49,592 nt of DNA. It comes from Lachnospiraceae bacterium. Lineage in GTDB: Bacteria > Bacillota > Clostridia > Lachnospirales > Lachnospiraceae. How positions within the stretch are numbered: the stretch's first letter is position 1; each line of letters opens with the position of its first letter. The stretch covers positions 1 to 49,592 of the forward strand of contig JAQUYA010000012.1 of the NCBI GenBank assembly GCA_028692055.1, written 5' to 3'. Position numbers and translations under genes: made by a program. The notes under the pieces were generated by a model that did not search any database, was not told the DNA's origin, and was given only the letters and a program-made list of their open reading frames with translations. Positions 17,103 to 25,739 of the stretch are shown here, piece after piece.

Positions 17103-17977
17103 TAGTATTTCACCCCTTTTCTTTCTATACGGAACATAACTAACGTTAAAACCATAATTATGATAAACAGAATAACCGATTGTGCTGCGGCACTTCCAAA
17201 ACGATAGTTAAAGAATGCATCCCGGTAAATAGAATAAACAATCAAATTGGTAGATTCCCCAGGTCCGCCTTCCGTCAATATCTTGACCTGTCCAAACGAC
17301 TGAAACGCCTGAATAATATTTACAACCAGTGTATAAAACATAATCGGTGCAAGACCCGGCAGGGTTAAACGAAAGAATTGTTGCACGCCATTTGCCCCAT
17401 CTACAGACGCTCTTTCGTAAATAGTTTCATCAATATTACTAAGTCCGGCAGAAAAGTAAAGAAAATTAATTCCACTATTCAGCCACGCTGTTAACAATGC
17501 CACACAGACGAGTGCATATTTCGGGTCATGTACCCAATTAATACTGGTACCCAGTAATTTATTAATAATACCAACCGATGGATGCAGCATAATCTTAAAA
17601 ATCATAGCTGCAGAACTGGATGCAATTGCCATCGGAAGCGCAAATGCAGTACTAAAGAAACGAATTCCCGGAAATGTCTTATTACAAAGCATTGCCGTTA
17701 CCAGTCCAAGTGCCATGCTGCCAATTACTACAATTGCTACAAAAATCAAAGTAACCAATAAGCTGTTATAAAAGCTTGCTGACTTAAATAAGGTAGTATA
17801 ATTATCCAGTCCCACAAACAGTTTTGCCTGTCCCATTTTATTTGTCTTATAAAGACTCAAATAAATGGTCTTAAAAAAAGGAAAAAATAGGAATACCCCA
17901 AACACCAAGAAACTGGGTATCAGAAACATATATGGTTCAATTCTCATTTTCTTTATATTTGACTTTTCTTTTTTCAT
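17102..17977 (-). CDS. ugpA: ABC transporter permease, UgpA type
   Basis: The protein has six membrane segments and an EAA loop YERASVDGANGVQQFFRLTLP, characteristic of MalF/UgpA permeases. A TTG at 17983 would add two residues; the ATG at 17977 has GGAG at the right distance and is preferred. It pairs with UgpE and is driven by the ATPase gene upstream (51-bp gap). Confidence 0.9.
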   Translation of the reverse strand: MKKEKSNIKKMRIEPYMFLIPSFLVFGVFLFFPFFKTIYLSLYKTNKMGQAKLFVGLDNYTTLFKSASFYNSLLVTLIFVAIVVIGSMALGLVTAMLCNKTFPGIRFFSTAFALPMAIASSSAAMIFKIMLHPSVGIINKLLGTSINWVHDPKYALVCVALLTAWLNSGINFLYFSAGLSNIDETIYERASVDGANGVQQFFRLTLPGLAPIMFYTLVVNIIQAFQSFGQVKILTEGGPGESTNLIVYSIYRDAFFNYRFGSAAAQSVILFIIIMVLTLVMFRIERKGVKY

Positions 17978-18027
17978 ATTCAAACTCCATTCTTCATAGA
18001 AAGCTACGAATTACTTTCCATTCTCTA

Positions 18028-19176
18028 TCAGTGATACATCAAATTTTCTTCCGTCTTCTCATCAAACACACAGAAATGGTCAGTTTCCAAAAAAAAGTCC
18101 ATTTTATCACCTACCTGCGCCGTACTGGTGGCTTCTACCCTTGCCGATAGCTGCATATCTAAGATACTAAAGTAAAGAATAATTTCTGATCCAAGCAATT
18201 CTCTTCCAATCACTTCTCCCGTAATTCTCTGTGTCGCATTCATCGTTGGTCTGTCAGATATATGCTCTGGTCTGATTCCGATTATGACATCCTGTCCACG
18301 GTAATCTTTTTCCAGTAAAACCTCTTTTACATACCCTGTAACTTGAATTCTGTTTTTTTCAAAAACATAAAACATCTCATTTTCAGCGTATGCAGACCGG
18401 CCTCTTTGGGAATACGCCATCTCCTCATGAATCATGATACGAGCCTTTATCATATTCATCATAGGGAAGCCAATAAAACCGGCAACAAATAGATTAATTG
18501 GGTTTTCATACAAATTTTTAGGTGCATCTATCTGTTGAATAATACCGTCTTTCATAACGACAATACGCGTTCCAAGTGTCATGGCTTCTGTCTGGTCATG
18601 TGTTACATAGATAATTGTATTTCCTAATCGTTTATGTAATTCTGCAAGCTCCACTCTCATCTGACCTCTGAGCTTTGCATCCAGATTCGATAATGGTTCG
18701 TCCATAAGTAATACTTTAGGTTCCCTGATAATCGCATTTCCTATTGCAACTCTCTGTCTCTGTCCACCGGACAAATCCTTTGGTCGTTGCTGCAGCAATT
18801 TCTCCAATCCCAAAAGCCTTGCAACCTCCTGTACCCTTTTATCGATTTCCTGCTTTCCTAATTTACGAACCTGCAGGGAAAATGCGATATTATCATATAC
18901 CGTCATGTTCGGATATAAGGCATAGCTTTGAAAAACCATGGACAGTTCTCTTTCCTGAGAATCCAAATAATTAGCAAACTGATTATCAATCCATAGCTCT
19001 CCCGTGGTTATTTCTTCTAACCCGGCAATCATCCGTAAGGTCGTTGATTTACCACAGCCAGAGGGACCCACAAAGATAAGGAACTCTTTGTCCTTAATTT
19101 CTAGACTAAAATTATCAACTGCCTTAAATCCATTTTCATATTCTTTGCAAATATTTTTTAATACTAATTCCGACAC
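18028..19176 (-). CDS. ugpC: ABC transporter ATP-binding subunit, UgpC/MsmK type, with GTG start
   Basis: Walker A is GPSGCGKST, the signature LSGGQRQR, Walker B VLLMDEP with D-loop SNLDA, and H-loop VTHDQTEA. The C-terminal third (about 240-382) is the MalK-like regulatory/TOBE region. The start is a GTG at 19176 with AGGAGA seven bases upstream. It is the first gene of the ugp operon, upstream of both permeases; in many Firmicutes such ATPases serve several sugar importers, so a shared role is possible. Confidence 0.88.
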   Translation of the reverse strand: MSELVLKNICKEYENGFKAVDNFSLEIKDKEFLIFVGPSGCGKSTTLRMIAGLEEITTGELWIDNQFANYLDSQERELSMVFQSYALYPNMTVYDNIAFSLQVRKLGKQEIDKRVQEVARLLGLEKLLQQRPKDLSGGQRQRVAIGNAIIREPKVLLMDEPLSNLDAKLRGQMRVELAELHKRLGNTIIYVTHDQTEAMTLGTRIVVMKDGIIQQIDAPKNLYENPINLFVAGFIGFPMMNMIKARIMIHEEMAYSQRGRSAYAENEMFYVFEKNRIQVTGYVKEVLLEKDYRGQDVIIGIRPEHISDRPTMNATQRITGEVIGRELLGSEIILYFSILDMQLSARVEATSTAQVGDKMDFFLETDHFCVFDEKTEENLMYH

Positions 19177-19276
19177 CTTTTTCTCCTGTCTACGTTAAAA
19201 TTATGTATGAACACATTTTTATTTTCTCAACGCTTGTGATTGTATCGCATAATAAATTTTCAAAATACCATATTTC

Positions 19277-19304
19277 TGTAAGTCAAATGTAAATGGTTAG
19301 TAAA
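19277..19304 (-). promoter_or_regulatory. Candidate Pho box: three direct hexamers at 11-bp spacing before ugpC
   Basis: On the minus strand TTTACT (19304-19299), TTTACA (19293-19288) and CTTACA (19282-19277) repeat with exactly 5 bases between them. PhoP boxes in Gram-positive bacteria are direct TTHAYA-like hexamers at this 11-bp period. A TATTTT sequence nine bases beyond the last repeat could be the -10. A match of three hexamers by eye is suggestive only; no second phosphate-regulated gene in the window can test it. Confidence 0.4.
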
Positions 19305-19322
19305 ATGGTGAATTCTATGAAA

Positions 19323-19356
19323 TAAAAAAACGGCAAAAGATTTTACTCTTTTACCG
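19323..19356 (-). terminator. Rho-independent terminator of the 84-residue membrane protein gene
   Basis: CGGTAAAAG and CTTTTGCCG (minus strand, 19356-19348 and 19339-19331, one wobble pair) form a 9-bp stem followed by seven T residues. The stem begins inside the stop codon of the small gene, so the transcript ends right after it and the ugp promoter downstream is insulated. Confidence 0.85.
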
Positions 19357-19605
19357 ATTTTTTAATAAGTAGAAGCAACTGCCAATATATCCAAATACAA
19401 ATGCAAGAAATGCCGCCAAACTCATACCGTCATTCAAAAATTCAATTCGATTTAATAATGGAATCACCATAACATAATAGCTGATTAACATTCCGATCAC
19501 AAACCACATTGCTGTATTTCCCAATATATACAACATCGGATGCTTATCGGTGATTCTTTTTATGAAACCCTTTTCAAGTTTCCCTTTGCCCTTTATTTTT
19601 TCCAT
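19351..19605 (-). CDS. Small two-segment membrane protein of unknown function
   Basis: The 84-residue protein has a basic N-terminus (about 1-25, many Lys), then hydrophobic segments at about 28-51 and 62-80, and ends with KNR. The family is not recognised; it only loosely resembles small AtpZ/AtpI-like proteins in layout. The start ATG at 19605 has GGAGCCGAAT upstream. A strong terminator overlaps its stop codon, which supports it being a real, separately expressed gene. Confidence 0.6.
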   Translation of the reverse strand: MEKIKGKGKLEKGFIKRITDKHPMLYILGNTAMWFVIGMLISYYVMVIPLLNRIEFLNDGMSLAAFLAFVFGYIGSCFYLLKNR

Positions 19606-19710
19606 ATTCGGCTCCTTTACAACAACAGCTCTTGTTATCTTATTCTACCCAATCAAATAAAATATCACTATCGTAGTGTTGTAAAAGAAATGTAAAAAAC
19701 AAGTAAATCT

Positions 19711-20889
19711 CTATTGTCCCTTAACTAAATAGGTGCCATTTTCGTAAATATCGCAATTACAGTCATAGTAATCCAGCATCAGACCTACTACTCTGGTATA
19801 GCTGAGGCTTCCGTCTGGAATACCATTTAATACCAGGGTTGTATCTACAAATGCATTGGAAGCTTTCTTAACGGTTGCCGTCTTGATAACGGCTTTCTTC
19901 TCTACCTCCTGCCAGGTTTCTTCTGTTAGAAATACATTGTCTTTCTTTACCCGTGACTTGATTTGTACATGGGATTTATAGATTTCTTTATTTCTATTTA
20001 TGGATTCATAAAAATCATTATCAATATAATTCAGCACACTTAGATATCCACTGTATTGAAATGCAACATCATCGGAGTTAATACATGCCAGAAATCCTAT
20101 TAAATTTGCTTCATCTTCATAGATAAATCCTTTTAAATGGGCCAATTCATGACACATCGTCGCCGGCTTGTTCATGGTATCCATTACCTTATTATAATTG
20201 GCTTCCATAGAGAAAGGAAAATAATACCCTTTCATATGCTGTTGGCTTAAAAAATCGGAAGTCGCTATAGGCTTTGGTGTTGGATAATACCCTGCCAGCT
20301 GGTCATATTGCTCCCCCAATGACTGCATACTCCTGATTGCTGTTTCTTCCATATTTCCACTATAAATAATATTCTGATGTTCATCGCGATCCACCATTGC
20401 AGATAACGCATTTGCCTGTATCACTACATAATCCCGCAAGTTCATTAATTCTTCAAGAGAATACTCTTCTTTTTCTGTCTGCAAATATTTTTCATCAAAT
20501 GTAGAACAGTGATAAAGTGTAAAACAGTTCAAAGTCATAACTGCGAATACAATTACCAAAACACCTGCAAGGCTTTTATAAAAATACTTACAAAAGAGCT
20601 TTACCTTTGAACAAATTGGAAAATGCTTTGCAACAGCTAAAAAAATGACCGCAGTAAGTCCTAATAAGACAGCAAATGCTATCAATATTACACCTAATGC
20701 GATCATAATTTCTCCTACTGAAAAAGATACAAGTCCTGTTATTCTCCCATACGTATTAATCCATAGCGGAAAAACATGTTTTACATAAAAATCGCAAAAC
20801 ACCGTACTCTGCCAGGCAATTACATTAATTAGAATTGTAACCAACAAAACACCTAATAACACAAAGAAGTTCTTTTTCTTCATAAACAT
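19711..20889 (-). CDS. DUF3810 membrane protein with zinc-protease-like HELAH motif
   Basis: The 392-residue protein has three hydrophobic segments (about 8-26, 52-86 and 107-125) followed by a domain holding HELAH (247-251) and YEDEAN (257-262). This arrangement matches DUF3810, whose HExxH and downstream Glu look like a zinc metallopeptidase site. Activity of the family is not established. It has a strong AAAGGTGGG ribosome binding site, no operon partner, and 105 bp to the next gene. Confidence 0.75.
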   Translation of the reverse strand: MFMKKKNFFVLLGVLLVTILINVIAWQSTVFCDFYVKHVFPLWINTYGRITGLVSFSVGEIMIALGVILIAFAVLLGLTAVIFLAVAKHFPICSKVKLFCKYFYKSLAGVLVIVFAVMTLNCFTLYHCSTFDEKYLQTEKEEYSLEELMNLRDYVVIQANALSAMVDRDEHQNIIYSGNMEETAIRSMQSLGEQYDQLAGYYPTPKPIATSDFLSQQHMKGYYFPFSMEANYNKVMDTMNKPATMCHELAHLKGFIYEDEANLIGFLACINSDDVAFQYSGYLSVLNYIDNDFYESINRNKEIYKSHVQIKSRVKKDNVFLTEETWQEVEKKAVIKTATVKKASNAFVDTTLVLNGIPDGSLSYTRVVGLMLDYYDCNCDIYENGTYLVKGQ

Positions 20890-20995
20890 TTCCCACCTTT
20901 AATCTATAGTATCATACAGATATTGATAGAAAATGTATGTTTATGAACATTTTGTAAATGATTTGAAAACGATGTTTAAAGTCTTTAATTGTCTG

Positions 20996-21018
20996 ATTAT
21001 TCAATCAAATTGAATAAT
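20996..21018. repeat. AT-rich 10-bp inverted repeat between aldo/keto reductase and DUF3810 genes
   Basis: ATTATTCAAT (20996-21005) and ATTGAATAAT (21009-21018) form a perfect stem with a 3-base centre, 13 bp behind the reductase stop codon. There is no U run on the minus strand after it, so it may be a weak terminator or an operator for the next gene. Confidence 0.4.
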
Positions 21019-21031
21019 TATTCTCTGTTAC

Positions 21032-22021
21032 TTACTCTGCTAAGATTTTATCTATCAGCAACAGCTCCTCGTCAGAAAAATGCAGTTTTTCAATAATTTT
21101 AACATTGTCGTTGATTTGTTCCACACGGCTCGCACCAATCAGAACGGTAGTCACTCTGTCTTTACGAAGCACCCAGGAAAGTGCCATTTCTGCAAGTGTT
21201 TGTCCTCTTTGTCCCGCTAAATCATTAAGTCTGCTGACCTTTGCAACTAATTCTGGGGTGATATTGGATTCCTTTAAGAAATGATTGCGTGTTGCACGGC
21301 TTCCTTCCGGTATTCCATGCAAATATTTATCCGTTAGTACACCCTGTGCTAACGGACTGAAGCAAATACAGCCCGCACCTATTTCCTCTAAAGTATCTAA
21401 TAATCCATCTTTTTCCACCCAGCGGTCCAGCATACTGTATCGTGGCTGGTGAATAAGTAATGGTGTCCCATTTGCTTTTAAAATCTTAGCAGCTTCTCTT
21501 GTCTGTGCCGCATTATAATTGGAAATACCAACATATAATGCTTTTCCCTGATGTACGATATCCGATAATGCACCCATTGTTTCCTCTAATGGTGTTTCTG
21601 GATCCGGTCTATGATGATAAAAGATATCTACATAATCCAATTTCATTCTTTTTAAGCTCTGATCCAAACTGGATATTAAATATTTTCTGGAGCCCCAATT
21701 GCCATAAGGTCCCTCCCACATATCATATCCTGCTTTCGATGAAATTAACATTTCATCTCTATATGACCGCATATCATTTTCCATAATACGTCCAAAATTT
21801 TCCTCTGCCGAACCATATACGGGTCCATAGTTATTTGCCAAATCAAAATGTGTGATGCCTTTATCAAAAGCTTCGTGTACTAATGCTTTCTGATTCTCAA
21901 AGGAATCGACAGAGCCAAAATTATGCCAAAATCCTAACGCAACCCTCGGTAATTTGATTCCACTTTTCCCACATCTCATATACTGCATTTTTTCATATCG
22001 GTCTTCTTTTGCCTGATACAT
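21032..22021 (-). CDS. Aldo/keto reductase, YghZ-like
   Basis: The 329-residue TIM-barrel protein shows the catalytic set of the family: Asp and Tyr in HFDLANNYG, Lys in SSKAGYD, and His in FYHHRPD. The sequence FGRIMENDM...RDEMLISSKAGYDMW...GSRKYL resembles E. coli YghZ, an NADPH-dependent reductase of glyceraldehyde-3-phosphate and other aldehydes. It is cytosolic. The Met at codon 12 is an alternative start and would fit the family N-terminus (MQYMRCGKSG). NudC follows upstream on the same strand after 35 bp. Confidence 0.88.
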   Translation of the reverse strand: MYQAKEDRYEKMQYMRCGKSGIKLPRVALGFWHNFGSVDSFENQKALVHEAFDKGITHFDLANNYGPVYGSAEENFGRIMENDMRSYRDEMLISSKAGYDMWEGPYGNWGSRKYLISSLDQSLKRMKLDYVDIFYHHRPDPETPLEETMGALSDIVHQGKALYVGISNYNAAQTREAAKILKANGTPLLIHQPRYSMLDRWVEKDGLLDTLEEIGAGCICFSPLAQGVLTDKYLHGIPEGSRATRNHFLKESNITPELVAKVSRLNDLAGQRGQTLAEMALSWVLRKDRVTTVLIGASRVEQINDNVKIIEKLHFSDEELLLIDKILAE

Positions 22022-22056
22022 ATAAATACCCTTGCCTTTCTTCTGTTTTTTACATG

Positions 22057-22899
22057 TTATATGCTGTTATTACGGAATAGCTCTATCATCTCCTGCCCTA
22101 TACTGATATTTCTCTCTGCCTCCGGGATTTCTTCCCGGGGCATCCAAAGGGCCTCCGCTAATTCTTCTTCCTGTCTGGTAATCGTACAATCTCCATCCAA
22201 ATCCGCAAAAAATCCAATCATAATCGTATCAGTAAAAGACCATGGCTGGCTCTTATAGTAACGGATATTCTTTATATGTAATCCAACTTCCTCCAATACT
22301 TCTCTTTCGACTGCCTCTTCAAAGCTTTCCCCGATTTCTACAAACCCGGCAACCAATGCATATTTTTTATACTCTCCATATGCATATTTCGTCAGCAATA
22401 ATTTATCATTATCTCTAATTGCAACAATAACTGCGGGCGATATCTTCGGATAGTCAACTGTCCCACATGCTTCACATTTGTAGGCACGCTCTTTTTCACA
22501 GTGTATCATTGGACTACCACACTTTCCGCAATAGGCATGTCCTTTTGCAAATCGAGCCATCTGCATTGCCGTAATCCCCGCAAATGCCATGTAATCCGGT
22601 TTTAGTTCCCGAAAAATCTCCCCACTGCAATATCCCATATTCTGTGGCAAATCAGCCATCACATTCTTTAATAGAAAGAATCCCATTTCATCTATGGAAA
22701 ATAAATATTGATAAAAATATTTTCCCACACCTTCCAGCTGCAGTTCATCGAACTCTGCAACAGTAGGCATACGGTAACTTTCCCCCTCTTTCCACATCGC
22801 TATTTTATTATCCTGCACATAAATTGCATAATCCGTTCTTTTTTCTTTTCTTGGTCTGTACTCATTATCATAGTTATGTGGTGCAATCTCCTGTATCAT
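22057..22899 (-). CDS. nudC: NAD(+) diphosphatase (Nudix hydrolase NudC)
   Basis: The 280-residue protein has an N-terminal domain, a zinc ribbon with Cys 124, 127, 142 and 145, and a Nudix box GFVEIGESFEEAVEREVLEE (185-204). The NudC signature is present as SQPWSFTDT (about 214-222). The family hydrolyses NAD(H) to NMN(H) and AMP and removes NAD caps from RNA. Ribosome binding site GAGGAAG precedes the ATG. Confidence 0.92.
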   Translation of the reverse strand: MIQEIAPHNYDNEYRPRKEKRTDYAIYVQDNKIAMWKEGESYRMPTVAEFDELQLEGVGKYFYQYLFSIDEMGFFLLKNVMADLPQNMGYCSGEIFRELKPDYMAFAGITAMQMARFAKGHAYCGKCGSPMIHCEKERAYKCEACGTVDYPKISPAVIVAIRDNDKLLLTKYAYGEYKKYALVAGFVEIGESFEEAVEREVLEEVGLHIKNIRYYKSQPWSFTDTIMIGFFADLDGDCTITRQEEELAEALWMPREEIPEAERNISIGQEMIELFRNNSI

Positions 22900-22945
22900 T
22901 TATGTCTTCCTCATTTTCTATCATTTTGTATGCTATTATTTCTTT

Positions 22946-23839
22946 TTAATCGTTTGGTTTAACGTAGAAGTTACCGTCCAGCTGCTCTGTCTTTACGACA
23001 TTTACAAATACACTCTCATCCACTTCTTTTACTTTCGATATGACCTTCTTAACCTGGTCACTGGATACTACTGAATATATCAGAGTTCTAGGCTTATTTT
23101 CATGTGTACCAATACCTGCAATATTAGTCGCACCATGTCCCGTATAACGATAAATAATTTTTACTACTTCTTCCGGTGAATTCGTGATGATAAATAATGT
23201 ATTTCTCTTATATCTCTTATAGCAGACATGCAATACTTCCGTTGAAGTAAACTGAAAAATAATTGAATATAATGCCTTATCCCAGCCAAATAACCCACCG
23301 GCTACTAAAAGTACGATGGCATTCGCTATTAGAATATAGTTCCATGCATCTACACCGAATTTTTCGGACAAGAATATTGCAATAAAATCTGTTCCTCCGC
23401 TAGTTGCATCTGCGAATAAACACATACTGATTGCGGTACCATTTACAATTCCACCAAAGATACTGATTAGAAGTACATCATACGTAATGGGATACACCGG
23501 TAGAATATCGGTTAGTAAACTGGATGTTAAAATCATTATGCAGGAATAGATTGTGAATTTTTTACCAATCACTTTAAAACTTATAATAACAGGTACCGAA
23601 TTGAGTAATAAGTTTATCACCGCATAGGACAGTGAAATATCAAAATATTTCTTTGCCACTTCCATAATCAACAGACTCACCCCTGTAAATCCACCTGGAA
23701 TTAAATTGCCTGCACGTACAAAGCTTTTAATATTAATTGCCATAATAATCGATGCCGCAATTACCAAAAAAATACGTGTTATATCCCTCTTAAGTTCCCG
23801 CATTTTATATCTTGTAATATCATCTTTTTCTACTCTCAT
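22946..23839 (-). CDS. YitT family membrane protein (first copy)
   Basis: The protein has five or six membrane segments including GNLIPGGFTGVSLLI and DATSGGTDFIAIFLSEKFG, followed by a C-terminal cytoplasmic DUF2179 domain (about 215-300). Function of the family is unknown; transport is suspected. An upstream ATG at 23851 exists, but the Met at 23839 has GAGGG at proper distance. A second homologue lies at 46299-47165. Confidence 0.82.
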   Translation of the reverse strand: MRVEKDDITRYKMRELKRDITRIFLVIAASIIMAINIKSFVRAGNLIPGGFTGVSLLIMEVAKKYFDISLSYAVINLLLNSVPVIISFKVIGKKFTIYSCIMILTSSLLTDILPVYPITYDVLLISIFGGIVNGTAISMCLFADATSGGTDFIAIFLSEKFGVDAWNYILIANAIVLLVAGGLFGWDKALYSIIFQFTSTEVLHVCYKRYKRNTLFIITNSPEEVVKIIYRYTGHGATNIAGIGTHENKPRTLIYSVVSSDQVKKVISKVKEVDESVFVNVVKTEQLDGNFYVKPND

Positions 23840-23953
23840 ACAGTCCCTCATTTCTTGACGGTAGTTTTTGCTAATTTTATTTACCTATAGTGTATGCCAT
23901 TCTTTCTTTTGTAACAAGATTTTTTTATATATTTTCTATTTGTTTTCCATTAT

Positions 23954-24008
23954 AAAAGAGATATCTTAAAACAGTCATCATACATCTGTTTTGAAGTATA
24001 TCCCTTTT
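23954..24008 (-). terminator. Long imperfect hairpin behind gpsA
   Basis: Minus-strand arms at 24008-23986 and 23974-23954 form an imperfect stem of about 20 bp closed by CAAAACAG/CTGTTTTA around an 11-base loop, followed by a short T-rich tail. It lies 46 bp behind the gpsA stop codon and is the likely end of the DUF512-der-plsY-gpsA transcript. Confidence 0.65.
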
Positions 24009-24054
24009 CTTTATTCGTTCCTTTGCAGTTTACTTCTTTTTGGGGTTTTTTTAG

Positions 24055-25065
24055 TTATTCCCACGGTATATCTGTATGTTCCAATTTCTTATCACGAATC
24101 ATTAAATCTTTAACTGCTTCTGAAGCTGGTTTTCCGTCAAATAATACTTCATTTACCTGTTCAATGATTGGCAATTGAATGTTATATTTTTGCGCAAGTC
24201 CCATCGCCGCTTTTGCGGAATAAACTCCCTCTACTACCATTTTTACTTCCTTCATGGCCTCATCCATTGTTGCACCTTTACCAATTAGGATACCGGCCCT
24301 TCGATTTCTGGAATGTATACTTGCACAGGTTACAATCAAATCTCCGATTCCGGATAAACCACAGAAGGTTTCGAATTTACCACCCATAGCTACACCCAGT
24401 CTCGCGATTTCAGCGATACCACGTGTAATAAGCGCTGCTTTCGTATTATCTCCGTAGCCAAGTCCGTCCGCAATGCCAGCTGCTAAAGCAACTACATTTT
24501 TAAGTGCTGCACCAAGTTCGATACCCAGAACATCCGGGCTGATATACACACGAAATACATCACACATAAATACATTCTGAATATATTCTGCTGTCTTTTG
24601 TGTTCTGGCTCCTACCACAATCGTTGTCGGTATACCACGTCCCACCTCCTCTGCATGAGAAGGACCAGATAATACAGCTACATCTGCCTGAGGTACTTCC
24701 TGTTCAATAATTTGAGAAAGTGTCATTAAGGTATTTTCTTCTACCCCTTTGGCTACATTTACTATAATCTGTCCTGGCTTAACGATATCCTTTAACATAT
24801 GGGAAGTGCTTCTTGTGAATGGTGATGGCACAGCCAGTACCAGTATATCTTTATCCTTGCAGGCTGCTGCTAAATCCGATGTAAATATCATATCGTCTGC
24901 AAGCTTTACCCCCGGTAATTTGTCCTTATGCTCTCTGTCACGTGCAAGCATATCCACTTCATCCTGAATAATTGACCAGACTGTAATTTCATGTCCGTTA
25001 TTATGTAATAATACTGATAGAGCAATTCCCCAGCTACCAGCACCGATAATCCCTATTTTTGCCAT
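24055..25065 (-). CDS. gpsA: NAD(P)-dependent glycerol-3-phosphate dehydrogenase
   Basis: The 336-residue protein begins with the Rossmann motif GAGSWGIALS, continues with VLAVPSPF and NVAKGVE, and has the catalytic-domain stretch GLGYGDNTKAALITRG. It reduces dihydroxyacetone phosphate to sn-glycerol-3-phosphate, the backbone for phospholipid synthesis. The substrate of the next enzyme, PlsY, is encoded by the gene 25 bp upstream in the same operon. Confidence 0.97.
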   Translation of the reverse strand: MAKIGIIGAGSWGIALSVLLHNNGHEITVWSIIQDEVDMLARDREHKDKLPGVKLADDMIFTSDLAAACKDKDILVLAVPSPFTRSTSHMLKDIVKPGQIIVNVAKGVEENTLMTLSQIIEQEVPQADVAVLSGPSHAEEVGRGIPTTIVVGARTQKTAEYIQNVFMCDVFRVYISPDVLGIELGAALKNVVALAAGIADGLGYGDNTKAALITRGIAEIARLGVAMGGKFETFCGLSGIGDLIVTCASIHSRNRRAGILIGKGATMDEAMKEVKMVVEGVYSAKAAMGLAQKYNIQLPIIEQVNEVLFDGKPASEAVKDLMIRDKKLEHTDIPWE

Positions 25066-25090
25066 TTTAATGACCTTGCCTTTCTATTTT

Positions 25091-25738
25091 TTATTGCTCA
25101 CTTTTCTTTGTCAGATATGTTTTTCTCTCATTTCCATGAAGCAGGCGTTTTACATTTTCACGATGCTTATAAAATGCCATAATTGTCAAAAATGCGCCAA
25201 TTGCATACATTTCATTCAAATGTACCTGTGCCATTCCATATAATCCACATTGACCCGTAATCACAAGCTCAATCATAAATACCGCATATACCACAAGTGA
25301 ACCCAGTGAAACATAATGTGTAATAAAGAACACCATGAAAAATAAAGGCGCTTCTATCACAAAAAATATCCAATGAAAGGAAATTATCAGACCTGCGGTT
25401 GTTGCAATTCCTTTTCCACCCTTAAACTTAAGATAAAAAGGAAAATTGTGTCCGAGAATTGCTCCAGCTGCTGCATACATTGCATATAAATAACTCATTT
25501 CCGGATTCGCATATCCAAATAAAATCCGTGATACGGTAACTGCTAAAATACATTTTAAAATATCACCCAGTAAAACAATTACACCCGCTTTTTTTCCAAG
25601 CACCCGTAATGTATTGGTTGTACCTGCATTGCCACTTCCATATTGTCTAATATCAATCCCATGTAATTTTCCATAAATGTAAGCCGTCTGAAACAGTCCA
25701 AATACATATCCGATGAGTAAACAATAAACGCGTTCCAT
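25091..25738 (-). CDS. plsY: Acyl-phosphate:glycerol-3-phosphate acyltransferase
   Basis: The 215-residue membrane protein has about five to seven hydrophobic segments and the PlsY motifs YGSGNAGTTNTLR, GHNFPFYLKFKGGKGIATTAG and a third motif region after residue 140. It transfers an acyl group from acyl-phosphate to glycerol-3-phosphate, making lysophosphatidate. It lies one base behind der. Confidence 0.96.
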   Translation of the reverse strand: MERVYCLLIGYVFGLFQTAYIYGKLHGIDIRQYGSGNAGTTNTLRVLGKKAGVIVLLGDILKCILAVTVSRILFGYANPEMSYLYAMYAAAGAILGHNFPFYLKFKGGKGIATTAGLIISFHWIFFVIEAPLFFMVFFITHYVSLGSLVVYAVFMIELVITGQCGLYGMAQVHLNEMYAIGAFLTIMAFYKHRENVKRLLHGNERKTYLTKKSEQ

Positions 25739-25739
25739 T

